DNA from: an uncultured Aquimarina sp.
Lineage (GTDB): Bacteria; Bacteroidota; Bacteroidia; Flavobacteriales; Flavobacteriaceae
NCBI GenBank assembly: GCA_947498815.1
Contig: CANMLU010000016.1
Location: 1-64,000, forward strand
Length of the DNA: 64,000 bases
Direction of reading: 5' to 3'
The notes beneath the pieces are model-generated. The model did no database searches. It saw only the letters and a list, made by a program, of their open reading frames with translations, and was not told where the DNA came from. The translations under genes were made by a program, and so were the position numbers. Positions 1 to 9,841 of the stretch are shown piece by piece; position 1 is the first letter of the stretch, and each line of letters starts with the position of its first letter.

Positions 1-72
1 TAGCCCGTAGGGGAATCGAACCCCTCTTACCAGGATGAAAACCTGGCGTCCTAGCCGATAGACGAACGGGCC
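1..72 (-). tRNA. tRNA-Glu (anticodon TTC)
   Basis: On the minus strand the sequence folds as a standard cloverleaf. The 7-bp acceptor stem begins GGCCCGT and pairs with ACGGGCT, with one terminal G-T pair and discriminator A at position 1. The anticodon stem is CCAGG/CCTGG around the loop TTTTCAT, which gives anticodon TTC and reads GAA/GAG. The T arm is GGGG-TTCGATT-CCCC-like. CCA is not encoded at the 3' end. A promoter with correct spacing lies just upstream at 94-123. Confidence 0.95.
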
Positions 73-93
73 ATTTTTGCCTAATTGCGGATG

Positions 94-123
94 CAAAAAT
101 ACAACTATTTTTTAATGGCGCAA
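94..123 (-). promoter_or_regulatory. Promoter of tRNA-Glu, Bacteroidota consensus
   Basis: Read on the minus strand, TTG (121-123) is followed after 19 bases by TATTTTTG (94-101), matching the Bacteroidota TTG / TAnnTTTG promoter form. Transcription would start about 15 bases before the tRNA. No RNA data support it here. Confidence 0.6.
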
Positions 124-148
124 GTCTTATTTTATTTTTTTCTAAAAC

Positions 149-1627
149 TTAATAAGCTTTAGCAAATAACACCCTTATATTAGAAGGTTTTCCAGTGTAT
201 ACACAATCTCCTTTTTCTTCTTTTGCATCAAAAGGAATACATCTAATCGTGGCTTTTGTTAACTCCTTGATTTTCTGTTCTGTCTCAGCGGTACCATCCC
301 AATGTGCTGAAATGAAACCACCTTTATCTTCCAGCACAGTTTTGAACTCATCAAAGGTATTTACTTCTGTGATATGCTCATCTCTAAACTGTGTAGCTTT
401 TTGATGCAAACTTTCTTGAATTTCTTTTAATAATGAGTCTATTGTCGTTACCACATCATCCTTGGCCACAAATTGTTTCGTTAAAGTATCTCTTCGAGCC
501 AATTCCACGGTTCCTTTTTCTAAATCCTTTGGCCCAATTGCTATTCTTAACGGCACTCCTTGCAATTCGTATTGTGCAAATTTCGCTCCTGGCCTATATG
601 TATCACGATTATCAAATTTTACCGAAATACCTTTGGCTTTTAATTCTTCAACTATTTCATTAGCAACCACAGAAATTTGGTTTAATTGATCTTCACCTTT
701 ATATATTGGAACTATCACTACTTGTGTAGGTGCTAAATTAGGAGGTAGTACAAGCCCATTATCATCGCTATGCGTCATAATTAAAGCCCCCATCAATCGC
801 GTGGAAACTCCCCAAGAAGTTGCCCATACATAATCCTGTTTACCTTCTTTTGATGTGAATTTCACATCAAAAGCCTTGGCAAAATTCTGTCCAAGAAAAT
901 GTGATGTTCCGGCCTGCAAAGCTTTTCCATCTTGCATCAATGCTTCAATACAATAGGTATCTTCGGCACCCGCAAAACGCTCACTCTCTGTCTTACGTCC
1001 TTTAATTACAGGTATTGCCATAAAATTCTCAACAAATTCTGCATATATATTATTCATTTGTTCAGTTTCGGCAATTGCCTCTCCCCTAGTCTCGTGTGCA
1101 GTATGACCTTCTTGCCATAAAAACTCTGCAGTACGAAGAAACAGACGCGTTCTCATCTCCCATCGAACAACATTAGCCCATTGGTTCACTAGAATTGGCA
1201 AATCCCTATACGATTGGATCCAACCTTTATATGTATTCCAAATTATAGCTTCAGAAGTTGGACGAACGATTAGCTCTTCTTCTAACTTTGCATTAGGGTC
1301 AACAATTAATTTGGAAGCATCTTCTGGATCCGCTTTTAATCTATAATGAGTCACTACGGCACACTCTTTTGCGAAACCTTCTGCATTTTTTTCTTCTGCT
1401 TCAAAGAGACTTTTTGGTACAAATAATGGAAAATACGCATTTTGGTGACCTGTTTCCTTAAATTTTCTATCCAATTCTGCCTGCATTTTCTCCCAAATAG
1501 CATACCCATATGGTTTAATTACCATGCATCCTCTTACTGCAGAATTTTCGGCCAGATCAGCCTTCACGACTAATTCGTTATACCATTTTGAATAATCTTC
1601 ACTACGCTTTGTTAAATTCTTGCTCAT
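149..1627 (-). CDS. proS: Proline--tRNA ligase (eukaryote/archaea-like type)
   Basis: Class II aminoacyl-tRNA synthetase that charges tRNA-Pro with proline in the cytoplasm. The 492-residue length and the absence of the large insertion found in E. coli-type ProRS place it in the short eukaryote/archaea-like group, which is usual in Bacteroidota. The class II motif 2 region is visible ([15 protein letters not shown], then [20 protein letters not shown]), followed by the anticodon-binding region ([10 protein letters not shown]) and a C-terminal zinc-type domain. Its start at 1627 lies 55 bases below a good minus-strand promoter. It is divergent from the lipoprotein at 1727, and the two promoters overlap. 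Confidence 0.97.
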   Translation of the reverse strand: MSKNLTKRSEDYSKWYNELVVKADLAENSAVRGCMVIKPYGYAIWEKMQAELDRKFKETGHQNAYFPLFVPKSLFEAEEKNAEGFAKECAVVTHYRLKADPEDASKLIVDPNAKLEEELIVRPTSEAIIWNTYKGWIQSYRDLPILVNQWANVVRWEMRTRLFLRTAEFLWQEGHTAHETRGEAIAETEQMNNIYAEFVENFMAIPVIKGRKTESERFAGAEDTYCIEALMQDGKALQAGTSHFLGQNFAKAFDVKFTSKEGKQDYVWATSWGVSTRLMGALIMTHSDDNGLVLPPNLAPTQVVIVPIYKGEDQLNQISVVANEIVEELKAKGISVKFDNRDTYRPGAKFAQYELQGVPLRIAIGPKDLEKGTVELARRDTLTKQFVAKDDVVTTIDSLLKEIQESLHQKATQFRDEHITEVNTFDEFKTVLEDKGGFISAHWDGTAETEQKIKELTKATIRCIPFDAKEEKGDCVYTGKPSNIRVLFAKAY

Positions 1628-1681
1628 AAACTACTATTTGGCACAAATGTTGTGGCTTTGTTAAATATAATTTAATTAGCG

Positions 1682-1712
1682 CAAAACTAACTAAATTTGT
1701 AATGTTCAACAA
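1682..1712 (-). promoter_or_regulatory. Promoter reading toward proS
   Basis: On the minus strand, TTG at 1710-1712 and TAGTTTTG at 1682-1689 are separated by 20 bases, matching the Bacteroidota promoter form. It overlaps the opposing -7 box at 1692-1699, so the two genes may compete for polymerase. Prediction from sequence only. Confidence 0.55.
1692..1699 (+). promoter_or_regulatory. -7 box for the GW/RS-rich lipoprotein gene
   Basis: TAAATTTG matches TAnnTTTG and sits 27 bases before the start codon at 1727. The upstream -33 element is weak (only TTTA-like), so confidence is modest. Confidence 0.45.
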
Positions 1713-1726
1713 TAAAATAAGAAGAT

Positions 1727-2812
1727 ATGCGACCTAAAAATTATTTTAAGACAAATAGCACCATTGGAGTTCTACTCCTAATAAGTGTATTTATGTTGAC
1801 GTCATGCGGATCATATGATTATGTACCCTACAATGATGGTGTATATGGAGAAGCAGGAAACCAAAGAAATGTTGAAGTTCAACCAAAAAGTGCTGAGAAA
1901 AAGTCCAATTACTATTCTAGTTATTTTTCTGAAAAGTCAGCACAAATAGATAATGCAATACAAGATGAAGCCATCTTCACAGATATTGATTCTTATGCTA
2001 CCGAAGATTATGATAGCGCAGACACAACTGCTACCGCAGCATTAAATTATGAAGTTGGACAACCGACATGGGGAAGCAACCCTACAGAAGTTAATGTTAA
2101 TTTCTACAACACCGGTTGGAATAATTGGGGATGGAATAATTGGGGATGGAATGGATGGTACGGCCCAGGATGGGGGCTTGGATGGGGATGGAACGCCGGA
2201 TGGGGATGGAACGGATGGTATGGCCCAGGATGGGGATGGAATGTTGGATGGGGAGGATTTTATGGTGCCGGATGGGGTATCGGATGGGGTAACCCTTATT
2301 GGAATCGTGGTTTTTACAGAGGATACAATCGCGGATATTATGGAAGAGGTCGTTATTATGCCTATAATAGAGGTTCCAGAAACGCATATGCATATTCTAC
2401 AAGAGGTCGCAGTGCATATAACTCAAGATCAAGAAGCTCTTCAACCTATAACAGCAGAAGCAGACAAGGATATTCAAATAGTCGAAGAGTAGGTGTATCT
2501 CGAAGCACTAGATCTTCATCATCAAATTACAATTCTAGATCCAGGTCATCTAATAATAATTATTCGGGTTCAAGATCTAATTCGTCTAGGTACTCTGGTC
2601 CTGCAGCTAGATCCAGAAGCAATTCATCATCTAGCAGAAGTCGTGGATACTCACCTTCTAATTCATCACGTAGCAGAGGTTCTGGAGTTTCCAGAGGTCG
2701 TTCTGGCGGAAGTAGTAGAAGTTCTGGGTTTTCAAGAGGTAGTTCTGGTAGCAGAAGCAGTGGATCCAGATCTGGAGGTAGATCTTCTTCAAGAGGTCGT
2801 GGAAGAGGATAA
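1727..2812 (+). CDS. GW-repeat and RS-rich lipoprotein of unknown function
   Basis: Not recognised as a named family. An N-terminal signal ends in a lipobox (LTSC, Cys27), so it is probably a lipoprotein. Residues about 50-125 form an acidic, Asp/Thr-rich stretch. Residues about 127-198 are a low-complexity run of Gly-Trp-Asn-Tyr units (GWNNWGWN, GWYGPGWGW). The rest to residue 361 is almost entirely Arg, Ser and Gly (RSRS/SSRG). The basic tail could bind polyanions such as peptidoglycan, polysaccharide or nucleic acid, but that is inference. The gene lies alone between proS and the FadL-like gene. Other-frame ORFs here are products of the repeats. Confidence 0.8.
   Translation: MRPKNYFKTNSTIGVLLLISVFMLTSCGSYDYVPYNDGVYGEAGNQRNVEVQPKSAEKKSNYYSSYFSEKSAQIDNAIQDEAIFTDIDSYATEDYDSADTTATAALNYEVGQPTWGSNPTEVNVNFYNTGWNNWGWNNWGWNGWYGPGWGLGWGWNAGWGWNGWYGPGWGWNVGWGGFYGAGWGIGWGNPYWNRGFYRGYNRGYYGRGRYYAYNRGSRNAYAYSTRGRSAYNSRSRSSSTYNSRSRQGYSNSRRVGVSRSTRSSSSNYNSRSRSSNNNYSGSRSNSSRYSGPAARSRSNSSSSRSRGYSPSNSSRSRGSGVSRGRSGGSSRSSGFSRGSSGSRSSGSRSGGRSSSRGRGRG
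2118..2300 (+). repeat. Degenerate GGATGG-type coding repeat
   Basis: Repeated GGATGG/GGTTGG units encode the Gly-Trp-rich segment of the lipoprotein. The repeat opens long false reading frames on both strands. Confidence 0.8.
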
Positions 2813-2843
2813 ACTCCAACAAATTCTAATGTATTTTATATAA

Positions 2844-2861
2844 ACCTGACTATTATCAGGT
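2844..2861 (+). terminator. Weak hairpin after the GW/RS-rich gene
   Basis: A 6-bp stem (ACCTGA/TCAGGT) with a 6-base loop is followed by a short T-containing stretch but no clear U run. It may be a weak terminator or only a processing hairpin. Confidence 0.35.
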
Positions 2862-2919
2862 GATTTGACCGAATGTCTTATTATTTTTGAGTCATTCTGT
2901 ATTTCTAAAAATTAAACAG

Positions 2920-4437
2920 ATGAAAAAATTATTTTTATTCATTGGTATACTTTCTATGTCTTTTTTGAACGCTCAGGATATTACAGATGTCTTGCAATAT
3001 TCGAAACAAGATATCATGGGCACAGCTCGTTTTAGGGCTTTAAGCGGTGCATTTGGCGCTCTAGGAGGAGATTTATCGGCTGTACAGATTAATCCAGCCG
3101 GATCTGCTATTTTCTTAAACTCATACGGATCATTAACACTATCTACTAGTAATTTAGACAGTGATGTCAATTATTTTAATGGTTTTAGCAATACCAACTC
3201 AACAAATCTAAATTTTAATCAAACCGGTGCTGTATTTGTTTACGACAATTACAATCCGGAATCTTTAGGAATAAACAAGATAACATTAGGATTGTTATAC
3301 GATCAAACTGCAGATAACGCTGATGAATTATTTGCTTTTGGACAAAGCACTAATTCCATTGATAGTTTCTTTCTCTCTGAAGCACAAGGAATTCCTTTAG
3401 ACTTAATTACAATAAGAACTGGAGAATCAATTGATGATCTTTATGCTTTTTTGGGAGAAACAGAAGGTTTCAGTGCACAACAAGCGTTTTTAGGCTATAA
3501 AGCTCTTGTTATTGAAGCCGATGACCCCGATAACCCTAACAATACTTCTTATTTCTCAAATATAGCTCCAGGCGTTTTCAACCAAGAATACTTTCAAGAA
3601 AGCACAGGTATAAACGGGAAATTCACATTAAACCTCGGAGCACAGGTCGATAAAGATTATTACATAGGTCTTAACCTGAATTCTCATTTTATAAATTACG
3701 ATAGAATAACCATATTTACAGAAAGAAACAGCAATCCCGGAAGCACCACAGCCAGGGTTGATTTTGACAATAGCCTATCAACAACTGGAACAGGGTTTTC
3801 TGCTCAAATTGGAGGAATAGCTAAAGTATCTGATATGATTCGACTGGGAGCGTCCTACGAATCCCCTACTTGGTATTATATTGAAGAAGAAACTACCCAA
3901 CGATTAATTACCGATGATAATCTTGGAAACACAAGCTTTGTTGATCCCAATGTCGTAAATATCTTTCCAGAATACAAATTACGCACTCCAGAAAGTTATA
4001 CAGGAAGCATTGCTTTTTTATTCGGACAAGAAGGTCTAATAAGTCTTGATTATTCTTATAAAGATTATTCTGCTATTGAACTTAATTCTGATGGTCGTAA
4101 CTTTTTCTCTACTTTAAACAGTGAAATAGATAATCGTTTGCAAGGAGTTTCTACTATTAGGATAGGTACAGAATGGAGAAATGGCAACTGGAGCATTAGA
4201 GGTGGTTATAGTTTTGAAGAAAGTCCATATAAAAATAATGCAATTTTGGGTGATAAAACTGGTTTTTCGGTTGGAGCAGGATATGATTTTGGTCATTTCA
4301 AGTTCGATGTAGCTTACGATTATGCAGAACAACAACGAAGTCAACAATTCTATCCAGGTTCTGGTTTCACAAACTTTGCTCTAGTAGATAGCTACAGAGA
4401 TAGTCTTACTTTTACCCTTGGAATGAATTTTAATTAA
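2920..4437 (+). CDS. Outer-membrane transport protein, OMPP1/FadL/TodX-like
   Basis: Predicted outer-membrane beta-barrel of the FadL type, a family that moves hydrophobic compounds across the outer membrane. The start MKKLFLFIGILSMSFLNAQ gives a clean signal peptide, so ATG 2920 is preferred to an upstream in-frame TTG at 2887. The mature N-terminus (RALSGAFGALGGDLSAVQINPAGSA) is the conserved 'NPAG' hatch-type region typical of Bacteroidota members. Alternating aromatic/hydrophobic strands follow and the protein ends on Phe-Asn, like a barrel strand. About 505 residues is normal for the family. The ligand cannot be told from sequence. Confidence 0.82.
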   Translation: MKKLFLFIGILSMSFLNAQDITDVLQYSKQDIMGTARFRALSGAFGALGGDLSAVQINPAGSAIFLNSYGSLTLSTSNLDSDVNYFNGFSNTNSTNLNFNQTGAVFVYDNYNPESLGINKITLGLLYDQTADNADELFAFGQSTNSIDSFFLSEAQGIPLDLITIRTGESIDDLYAFLGETEGFSAQQAFLGYKALVIEADDPDNPNNTSYFSNIAPGVFNQEYFQESTGINGKFTLNLGAQVDKDYYIGLNLNSHFINYDRITIFTERNSNPGSTTARVDFDNSLSTTGTGFSAQIGGIAKVSDMIRLGASYESPTWYYIEEETTQRLITDDNLGNTSFVDPNVVNIFPEYKLRTPESYTGSIAFLFGQEGLISLDYSYKDYSAIELNSDGRNFFSTLNSEIDNRLQGVSTIRIGTEWRNGNWSIRGGYSFEESPYKNNAILGDKTGFSVGAGYDFGHFKFDVAYDYAEQQRSQQFYPGSGFTNFALVDSYRDSLTFTLGMNFN

Positions 4438-4454
4438 GATATAGTTTACCAAAC

Positions 4455-4491
4455 AAAAAGAGCTATGAAATAATATTTCATAGCTCTTTTT
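4455..4491. terminator. Bidirectional intrinsic terminator
   Basis: A long stem (17-base arms including the A and T tracts, loop AAT) with GAGCTATGAAAT/ATTTCATAGCTC arms sits between the convergent FadL-like and type B T9SS genes. The A tract and T tract let it work on both strands. Confidence 0.85.
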
Positions 4492-4513
4492 GTTTCTTTT
4501 ATAAATTAAATCA

Positions 4514-6013
4514 TCACCTTATTAAGGAGAAGTTTCCGGCAAAAACTCTTCTTCTCATATTTGGATCTCTGGGTTCATTGAACTCCACTCTAAACCAATA
4601 ATCTGATGATGGCATAATTCTACCATTATATGTTCCATCCCAACCGGCACCACCTGGCCTTAGTTGCTTAAGTAGTTTACCATATCGATCAAATATATAA
4701 ATCAATGCAGTAGGCTGATCTTCGATATTAATGAGATTCCAGGTATCATGAAAACCATCACCATTTGGAGTAAAGTATTTAGGGTACCCAAGAATCATAA
4801 AAATCTCTGATTCTCTCTCGCTAACTGGGCAATTCTGATATCTCGCTGTTATACGATAATCCCCTGGTGGTACATTAGAAAACACTGGGGAAGATTGAAA
4901 CTCTCTATAGGTTATAAAACCATTACCCAAATCTCTATCCAATCTATACTCAAAGTCATCAAACCCGGCAGCTTCAATTTCGGGAGTAGTTGTGACCTGT
5001 GCTGTAACAGTATATGCTCCGGCAAAAGACTCTTCTGCGATATCAAATCCTACAGAAACGACTGCACTAGACACATCCAACACCACCAAATCATCTGGCG
5101 AATCAGGAACTTCGGTTCCCCCAACATCAAAACCGCTTAGTTGGTATACTCCTTCTGAAGGTGCATCATAAAACGGAACATCTGCTCCCGGAATATCTAC
5201 AAAATTAGTAGTTCCCACATCTGCTCTCGCCCATTGATAGGATACTGCTCCAGGAAATCTTCCTTCAACCGTAACGGGAAATTCACCACAAGTGGCAATA
5301 TCTTGACCAACACCAGGTTCCAAAATACTACAATCGGTAGTACCCGCATTGGGCTCATCCAAATTGGTTTGCTGCAATTGAATTACTCCTGCTTCATCAG
5401 AAAAATTAGTGATCAAAATGATATAATACTCCCCTGATTGTGCATTTGGAATAGTAAAGGTTTCTATAAAAATATTTTCTTCTGGAGTTCTGGCATAGCT
5501 ACAATCTACAATGTTTGTATTATCCATACCTAGTGGACCCGTGGTATAATAGTCTGGATCATCAACATTATTCACACATTCTTCAGGTCGTAAATTATCT
5601 CCATCCCCATCATTATCACATCCCATAGCTAATAGATCACAATCAATAAACGAAGTATTAAAGGGGCCCCAGGCAATAAAATCCACATCCAACTGACGCT
5701 CTCCTCTATCCAAATTATTATTGGTGTTAATCTCGATCCATTGTTGAATATCAAAAATCAACTGCCCTGGTTGATCTATTCGAATAAAGTACCACGACGA
5801 GTTACGTGTACTATTAAGGCATCCCAGTCCCTGAAAATCTATATCTTCACCAGTAACATTTGGAAAAGTTAATTCTTGTGCTGCATCCGAGCAAAAGGGT
5901 TGAGCAGATCTACAAGCAACATCAAAATCCAACTGGGCAGATACAGAAAAATTACTTAGACAAGCTAAAATTAAAAACAGTGAAATTTGAGGTAATACTT
6001 TTGCCATCTTCAT
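4514..6013 (-). CDS. Secreted protein with T9SS type B sorting domain
   Basis: A 499-residue exported protein carrying the gliding-motility-associated C-terminal domain (type B type IX secretion signal) over about the last 95 residues: YFTPNGDGFHDTWNL, then IYIFDRYGKLLKQL and GWDGTYNGR. The N-terminus is a signal peptide ending near SVSAQ. Residues about 25-225 look like a jelly-roll adhesin-type region (DVACRSAQPFCSD, many Asp/Asn), followed by an Ig-like segment and a second beta domain. It is likely moved across the outer membrane and attached or released by T9SS. Function beyond a surface or adhesive role is unknown. Met at the third residue is an alternative start. Confidence 0.85.
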   Translation of the reverse strand: MKMAKVLPQISLFLILACLSNFSVSAQLDFDVACRSAQPFCSDAAQELTFPNVTGEDIDFQGLGCLNSTRNSSWYFIRIDQPGQLIFDIQQWIEINTNNNLDRGERQLDVDFIAWGPFNTSFIDCDLLAMGCDNDGDGDNLRPEECVNNVDDPDYYTTGPLGMDNTNIVDCSYARTPEENIFIETFTIPNAQSGEYYIILITNFSDEAGVIQLQQTNLDEPNAGTTDCSILEPGVGQDIATCGEFPVTVEGRFPGAVSYQWARADVGTTNFVDIPGADVPFYDAPSEGVYQLSGFDVGGTEVPDSPDDLVVLDVSSAVVSVGFDIAEESFAGAYTVTAQVTTTPEIEAAGFDDFEYRLDRDLGNGFITYREFQSSPVFSNVPPGDYRITARYQNCPVSERESEIFMILGYPKYFTPNGDGFHDTWNLINIEDQPTALIYIFDRYGKLLKQLRPGGAGWDGTYNGRIMPSSDYWFRVEFNEPRDPNMRRRVFAGNFSLIR

Positions 6014-6141
6014 ATAACGTTAAAAACTATATTTTTCGTGTGTAGGTTTAAATATGGGTCTTAAATATACAGAACTTCTTCAAAAAAACCAGCATATCCA
6101 ATTGTTTAACATAGCTTTTACCAAGTAAAACAACAAAATCG

Positions 6142-6149
6142 TATCTTTG
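6142..6149 (+). promoter_or_regulatory. -7 box upstream of folE
   Basis: TATCTTTG matches TAnnTTTG and lies 77 bases before the GTG start of folE. The -33 region about 21 bases upstream is only TTTTA, so the promoter is plausible rather than strong. Confidence 0.45.
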
Positions 6150-6226
6150 CAACCCATATTACGGGAGTAAAACAAAATTACTCTCAAAGTATATTCAAAA
6201 GAATACTAAATTATAAAATTTGAAGT

Positions 6227-6904
6227 GTGAAAATTGACAAGGCCCTTGAAGCTATTGAAGCGCTAGGTGATAATCATGTAGCTACTAGCGCTACCACTCC
6301 TCTTAGAGAAGATGCCTTTAAACTTAGTGACAAAGAGAAAATTGCTTTGATTAAAGACGATGTAAAACATATTATGGAAACGTTGGGACTGGATTTAACC
6401 GATGACAGTCTTAAGGGTACTCCGTTGCGCGTTGCAAAAATGTTTGTGAATGAAATTTTTTCTGGCTTGCATCCACAAAGAAAACCAGATGCTTCTACTT
6501 TTGAGAATCACTATAAGTATGGAGAAATGCTTGTAGAGAAAAACATAACTGTTTACTCCACATGCGAACATCATTTGCTACCTATCGTAGGTCGAGCGCA
6601 TGTTGCTTATATATCAAACGGAACCGTTGTTGGATTATCCAAGATGAATCGTATTGTTGATTATTATGCAAAAAGACCTCAAGTTCAAGAACGTATGACT
6701 ATGCAAATTGTTCAAGATCTTCAAGTGGTTCTTGGTACTAAAGATGTAGCTTGTGTTATTGATGCAAAGCATTTATGCGTAAATTCGCGAGGAATACGAG
6801 ATATCGAAAGTAGCACAGTTACAAGTGAATTTGGCGGAAAATTTAAAGAACAATCGGTAAAAAGAGAATTTCTTGATTATATTAAATTAGATACCACATT
6901 TTAA
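6227..6904 (+). CDS. folE: GTP cyclohydrolase I
   Basis: Converts GTP to 7,8-dihydroneopterin triphosphate, the first step of folate and pterin synthesis. The catalytic zinc ligands are seen in STCEHHLLPIVGRAHVAYI and CVIDAKHLCVNSRGI, and the QERMTMQI segment is also typical. At 225 residues the length matches bacterial FolE with a short N-terminal extension. The start is GTG at 6227; no ATG is available before the conserved region. It heads a co-directional run folE-cysS-yidD-lgt. Confidence 0.96.
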   Translation: MKIDKALEAIEALGDNHVATSATTPLREDAFKLSDKEKIALIKDDVKHIMETLGLDLTDDSLKGTPLRVAKMFVNEIFSGLHPQRKPDASTFENHYKYGEMLVEKNITVYSTCEHHLLPIVGRAHVAYISNGTVVGLSKMNRIVDYYAKRPQVQERMTMQIVQDLQVVLGTKDVACVIDAKHLCVNSRGIRDIESSTVTSEFGGKFKEQSVKREFLDYIKLDTTF

Positions 6905-6940
6905 AATTATTTAAACTAACATTTAGCATTCATTTAAATT

Positions 6941-8437
6941 ATGACTCCAAGTCCTATGTACATGTCTCAAGAATTAAAAATTTACAATTCAATTTCTGGA
7001 GAAAAAGAAACATTTATACCAATTACTGAAGGTAATATAGGTATGTATGTTTGTGGCCCTACAGTTTATAGTAATGTACATTTAGGTAATTGTCGTACTT
7101 TTATTTCTTTTGATATGGTCTATCGGTACCTTAGACATCTGGGCTATAAAGTAAGGTATGTAAGAAATATAACCGATGCGGGGCATTTAGAAAATGACGC
7201 TGATGATGGAGAAGACAAAGTAGCAAAAAAGGCACGTTTGGAGCAATTAGAACCTATGGAAATTGTACAACGTTATACTTTAGATTTTCATAATGTAATG
7301 GCAAAATTCAATACAATTTCACCAAGTATAGAACCTACTGCTACGGGTCATATTGTGGAGCAAATTGAGATAATAAAAACAATCATAGATAATGGTTTTG
7401 CCTATGTATCTAATGGTTCTGTATATTTTGATGTTAAAAAGTTTAATGAAACCAATCATTACGGAAAATTAAGCGGCCGCAATCTGGAAGATATGATTGC
7501 CAATACCCGAGAATTATCTGCGCAAAGCGACAAAAGAAACCCTCAGGATTTTGCGCTTTGGAAAAAAGCAGAACCACAGCATATCATGCGTTGGCCTTCT
7601 CCCTGGAGTGACGGTTTCCCGGGATGGCATCTAGAATGTACTGTAATGAGCACCAAATATCTAGGAGAACAATTTGATATACACGGTGGCGGAATGGATT
7701 TAAAATTTCCCCATCACGAATGTGAAATTGCACAAGGCGAAGCAGCCTGTGGACAAACCCCTGTAAACTATTGGATGCATGCCAATATGCTTACTCTTAA
7801 TGGCAAAAAGATGTCTAAGTCGACCGGAAATACCATATCTCCTGGTGAACTATTTACGGGAAATAATGATTTTTTAGACAAACCATTTGATCCTTCGGTT
7901 GTTCGCTTCTTTATGATGCAAGCTCATTATCGTAGTATTTTAGATTTTTCTAATGATGCTTTGGAGGCTTCAGAAAAAGGATTTCTTAAATTGATGGAAG
8001 CTATTCAAACGGTAGAAAGATTACAGGCAACAAAAACAACAGAAGGGTTAGATATTAACCAATGGATTATTGAATGCTATGAAGCAATGAACGACGATTT
8101 CAATACGCCAATTTTAATCGCCAAGTTATTTGATGCTGTTAAATTCATCAATACTGTAAAAGAACAAAAAGCTTCAGTTAACAAAGTAGATTTAATATTG
8201 CTTCGCAATGCCCTGCAAGGTTTTGTATTTGGTGTCCTTGGCCTTGTAAATATTAACGAGGTAACTTCAGACACAAGTGACAAACTTTCGGGCACTGTAG
8301 AACTGCTAATTAAACTTAGAACTGAAGCAAGAGCCAATAAGGATTTTGCAACTAGCGATAAAATTAGAGACGAATTACTTGAAATTGGGATCCAACTTAA
8401 GGATAGCCGCGAGGGAACTACATTTACTTTGAATTAA
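6941..8437 (+). CDS. cysS: Cysteine--tRNA ligase
   Basis: Class I synthetase that charges tRNA-Cys. The HIGH-equivalent motif is in [13 protein letters not shown] and the KMSKS motif in KKMSKSTGN. Zinc ligands are Cys in MYVCGPT, Cys in HLECTVMS, and His/Glu in [10 protein letters not shown]. The 498-residue length is normal. Three in-frame Mets occur in the first eight residues; the start at 6962 (MSQELKIYN) fits the family N-terminus best, but the longest form is given. It lies 36 bases after folE and 6 bases before yidD. Confidence 0.96.
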   Translation: MTPSPMYMSQELKIYNSISGEKETFIPITEGNIGMYVCGPTVYSNVHLGNCRTFISFDMVYRYLRHLGYKVRYVRNITDAGHLENDADDGEDKVAKKARLEQLEPMEIVQRYTLDFHNVMAKFNTISPSIEPTATGHIVEQIEIIKTIIDNGFAYVSNGSVYFDVKKFNETNHYGKLSGRNLEDMIANTRELSAQSDKRNPQDFALWKKAEPQHIMRWPSPWSDGFPGWHLECTVMSTKYLGEQFDIHGGGMDLKFPHHECEIAQGEAACGQTPVNYWMHANMLTLNGKKMSKSTGNTISPGELFTGNNDFLDKPFDPSVVRFFMMQAHYRSILDFSNDALEASEKGFLKLMEAIQTVERLQATKTTEGLDINQWIIECYEAMNDDFNTPILIAKLFDAVKFINTVKEQKASVNKVDLILLRNALQGFVFGVLGLVNINEVTSDTSDKLSGTVELLIKLRTEARANKDFATSDKIRDELLEIGIQLKDSREGTTFTLN

Positions 8438-8443
8438 TTTATT

Positions 8444-8707
8444 TTGAGTTTAAAAACGTCAATAAAGCGAGTTTTAATTTTTCCATTTATTGTTTTGGTA
8501 AAGTTATATCAAAATTTAATTTCACCATTAACTCCTGCCACTTGTCGTTACGAACCTACCTGTTCTCATTATACTATCGAAGCTTTACAGAAACATGGAT
8601 TATTTAAAGGTGGACTACTTTCAACAAAGCGAATTTTTAGTTGCCATCCTTGGGGAGGCAGTGGTTATGACCCGGTTCCTGAGCCTAAAAAAAAATCAGA
8701 AAAATAG
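8444..8707 (+). CDS. yidD: Membrane protein insertion efficiency factor YidD
   Basis: An 87-residue protein that assists the YidC/Sec insertion machinery at the inner membrane. The hallmark regions are visible: [26 protein letters not shown] with its conserved Cys residues, then [13 protein letters not shown]. The likely start is TTG at 8444, 6 bases after the cysS stop, which suggests translational coupling. Confidence 0.93.
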   Translation: MSLKTSIKRVLIFPFIVLVKLYQNLISPLTPATCRYEPTCSHYTIEALQKHGLFKGGLLSTKRIFSCHPWGGSGYDPVPEPKKKSEK

Positions 8708-8797
8708 TAATTTAAAAAAGGAATTCGTTAATAAAACACCTTCTTATATTTTCTCATATAAATACCTATATTTACCTCTGAAAAATAAAACTTGCAC

Positions 8798-9730
8798 ATG
8801 ATATTATCTAAAATTATCTGGAATCCCGTTGAAGGAATTGATCTTGGATTTTTTGTTATCCGTTTTTACAGCTTAATGTTTGTGGTCGCCTTCTCATTAG
8901 GATGGTACTTGATGAAAAGAATATACATCCGCGAGAACTTGCCGATGGAAAAACTGGATTCAATTTTCATTTATGCAGTAATTGCCACGCTATTAGGAGC
9001 ACGTTTAGGTCATGTTTTCTTTTATGACTGGGATCATTATAAAAACAATCTTTTAGAAATTCTTTTGCCTTTTAGGTTTGACCCAAAATTTGAATTTACA
9101 GGGTTTCAAGGCCTGGCAAGTCACGGAGCAGCAATTGGTGTTATTGTAGCCATGTATTATTATTCGAAAAATGTAATTCAAAAACATATCCTTTGGATCT
9201 TGGATAGGGTGGTTATACCTGTCGCTTTTGGAGCAATATTTGTGCGCTTAGGAAATTTTTTTAATTCTGAAATTATAGGAAATGAATCTGGTAACTCTGC
9301 ATTTGGAGTAAAATTTGTTAGGGATGGTGTAAGCAAGTTTGAAGTGGTTAAAGAAACCGGTATAGAAAATATTAACGGCGCCTATTCGGCCCTTGTTAAT
9401 GACCCAAAATTTGCAGAGACTCTAGGCGCTATTCCTTATCGTCATCCAGCACAATTATATGAAGCATTTGGCTATATATTCGTAGCAGCTATTCTTTGGT
9501 TTGTATACTGGAAAACCGACAAAAGAAATAACAGAGGTTTCCTTTTTGGTGCTTTCTTGATTCTGCTTTGGACTGTTAGATTTTTTGTTGAATATGTAAA
9601 GAAAAGTCAAGGTGGATTCGAGGATTCTCTGGGCGATGTATTATCGACAGGTCAATGGTTGAGTATTCCTTTTGTTTTGGCCGGAGCCTATTTTGTGATT
9701 CGATCTCTTAAGAAAACAGAAGTAAGTTAA
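8798..9730 (+). CDS. lgt: Prolipoprotein diacylglyceryl transferase
   Basis: Inner-membrane enzyme that moves diacylglycerol from phosphatidylglycerol to the lipobox Cys of prolipoproteins; this window encodes many such lipoproteins. Family signatures include GARLGHVFFYDWDHY, GLASHGAAIG, RLGNFFNSEIIG (signature region) and YRHPAQLYEAF, with about seven membrane segments. ATG 8798 is chosen over a TTG two codons upstream. The protein is 310 residues, slightly longer than E. coli Lgt because of an insertion near residues 165-200. It is convergent with prfA across a shared terminator. Confidence 0.95.
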   Translation: MILSKIIWNPVEGIDLGFFVIRFYSLMFVVAFSLGWYLMKRIYIRENLPMEKLDSIFIYAVIATLLGARLGHVFFYDWDHYKNNLLEILLPFRFDPKFEFTGFQGLASHGAAIGVIVAMYYYSKNVIQKHILWILDRVVIPVAFGAIFVRLGNFFNSEIIGNESGNSAFGVKFVRDGVSKFEVVKETGIENINGAYSALVNDPKFAETLGAIPYRHPAQLYEAFGYIFVAAILWFVYWKTDKRNNRGFLFGAFLILLWTVRFFVEYVKKSQGGFEDSLGDVLSTGQWLSIPFVLAGAYFVIRSLKKTEVS

Positions 9731-9792
9731 TTTCCCTATTTCTCACGAAGAAAGAAATATCTATTATATTTCAAATCATAAATAAACAATAT

Positions 9793-9824
9793 AAAAAAAC
9801 CGATTCATATGAATCGGTTTTTTT
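9793..9824. terminator. Bidirectional terminator between lgt and prfA
   Basis: CCGATTCAT/ATGAATCGG arms are flanked by seven A on one side and seven T on the other, giving a near-perfect symmetric hairpin that can serve both convergent genes. Confidence 0.85.
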
Positions 9825-9841
9825 ATGGTTAGAATGAAGTA

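Noticed and set aside
2049-2492. Long + frame inside the GW/RS-rich gene, and matching minus-strand frames
   Set aside because: Low-complexity shadow of the repeat; Asp/Gly/Met-rich without signal or motif, and fully inside a better gene.
2887-2919. Upstream TTG start for the FadL-like gene
   Set aside because: It would precede a good signal peptide with 11 hydrophilic residues; ATG 2920 is better.
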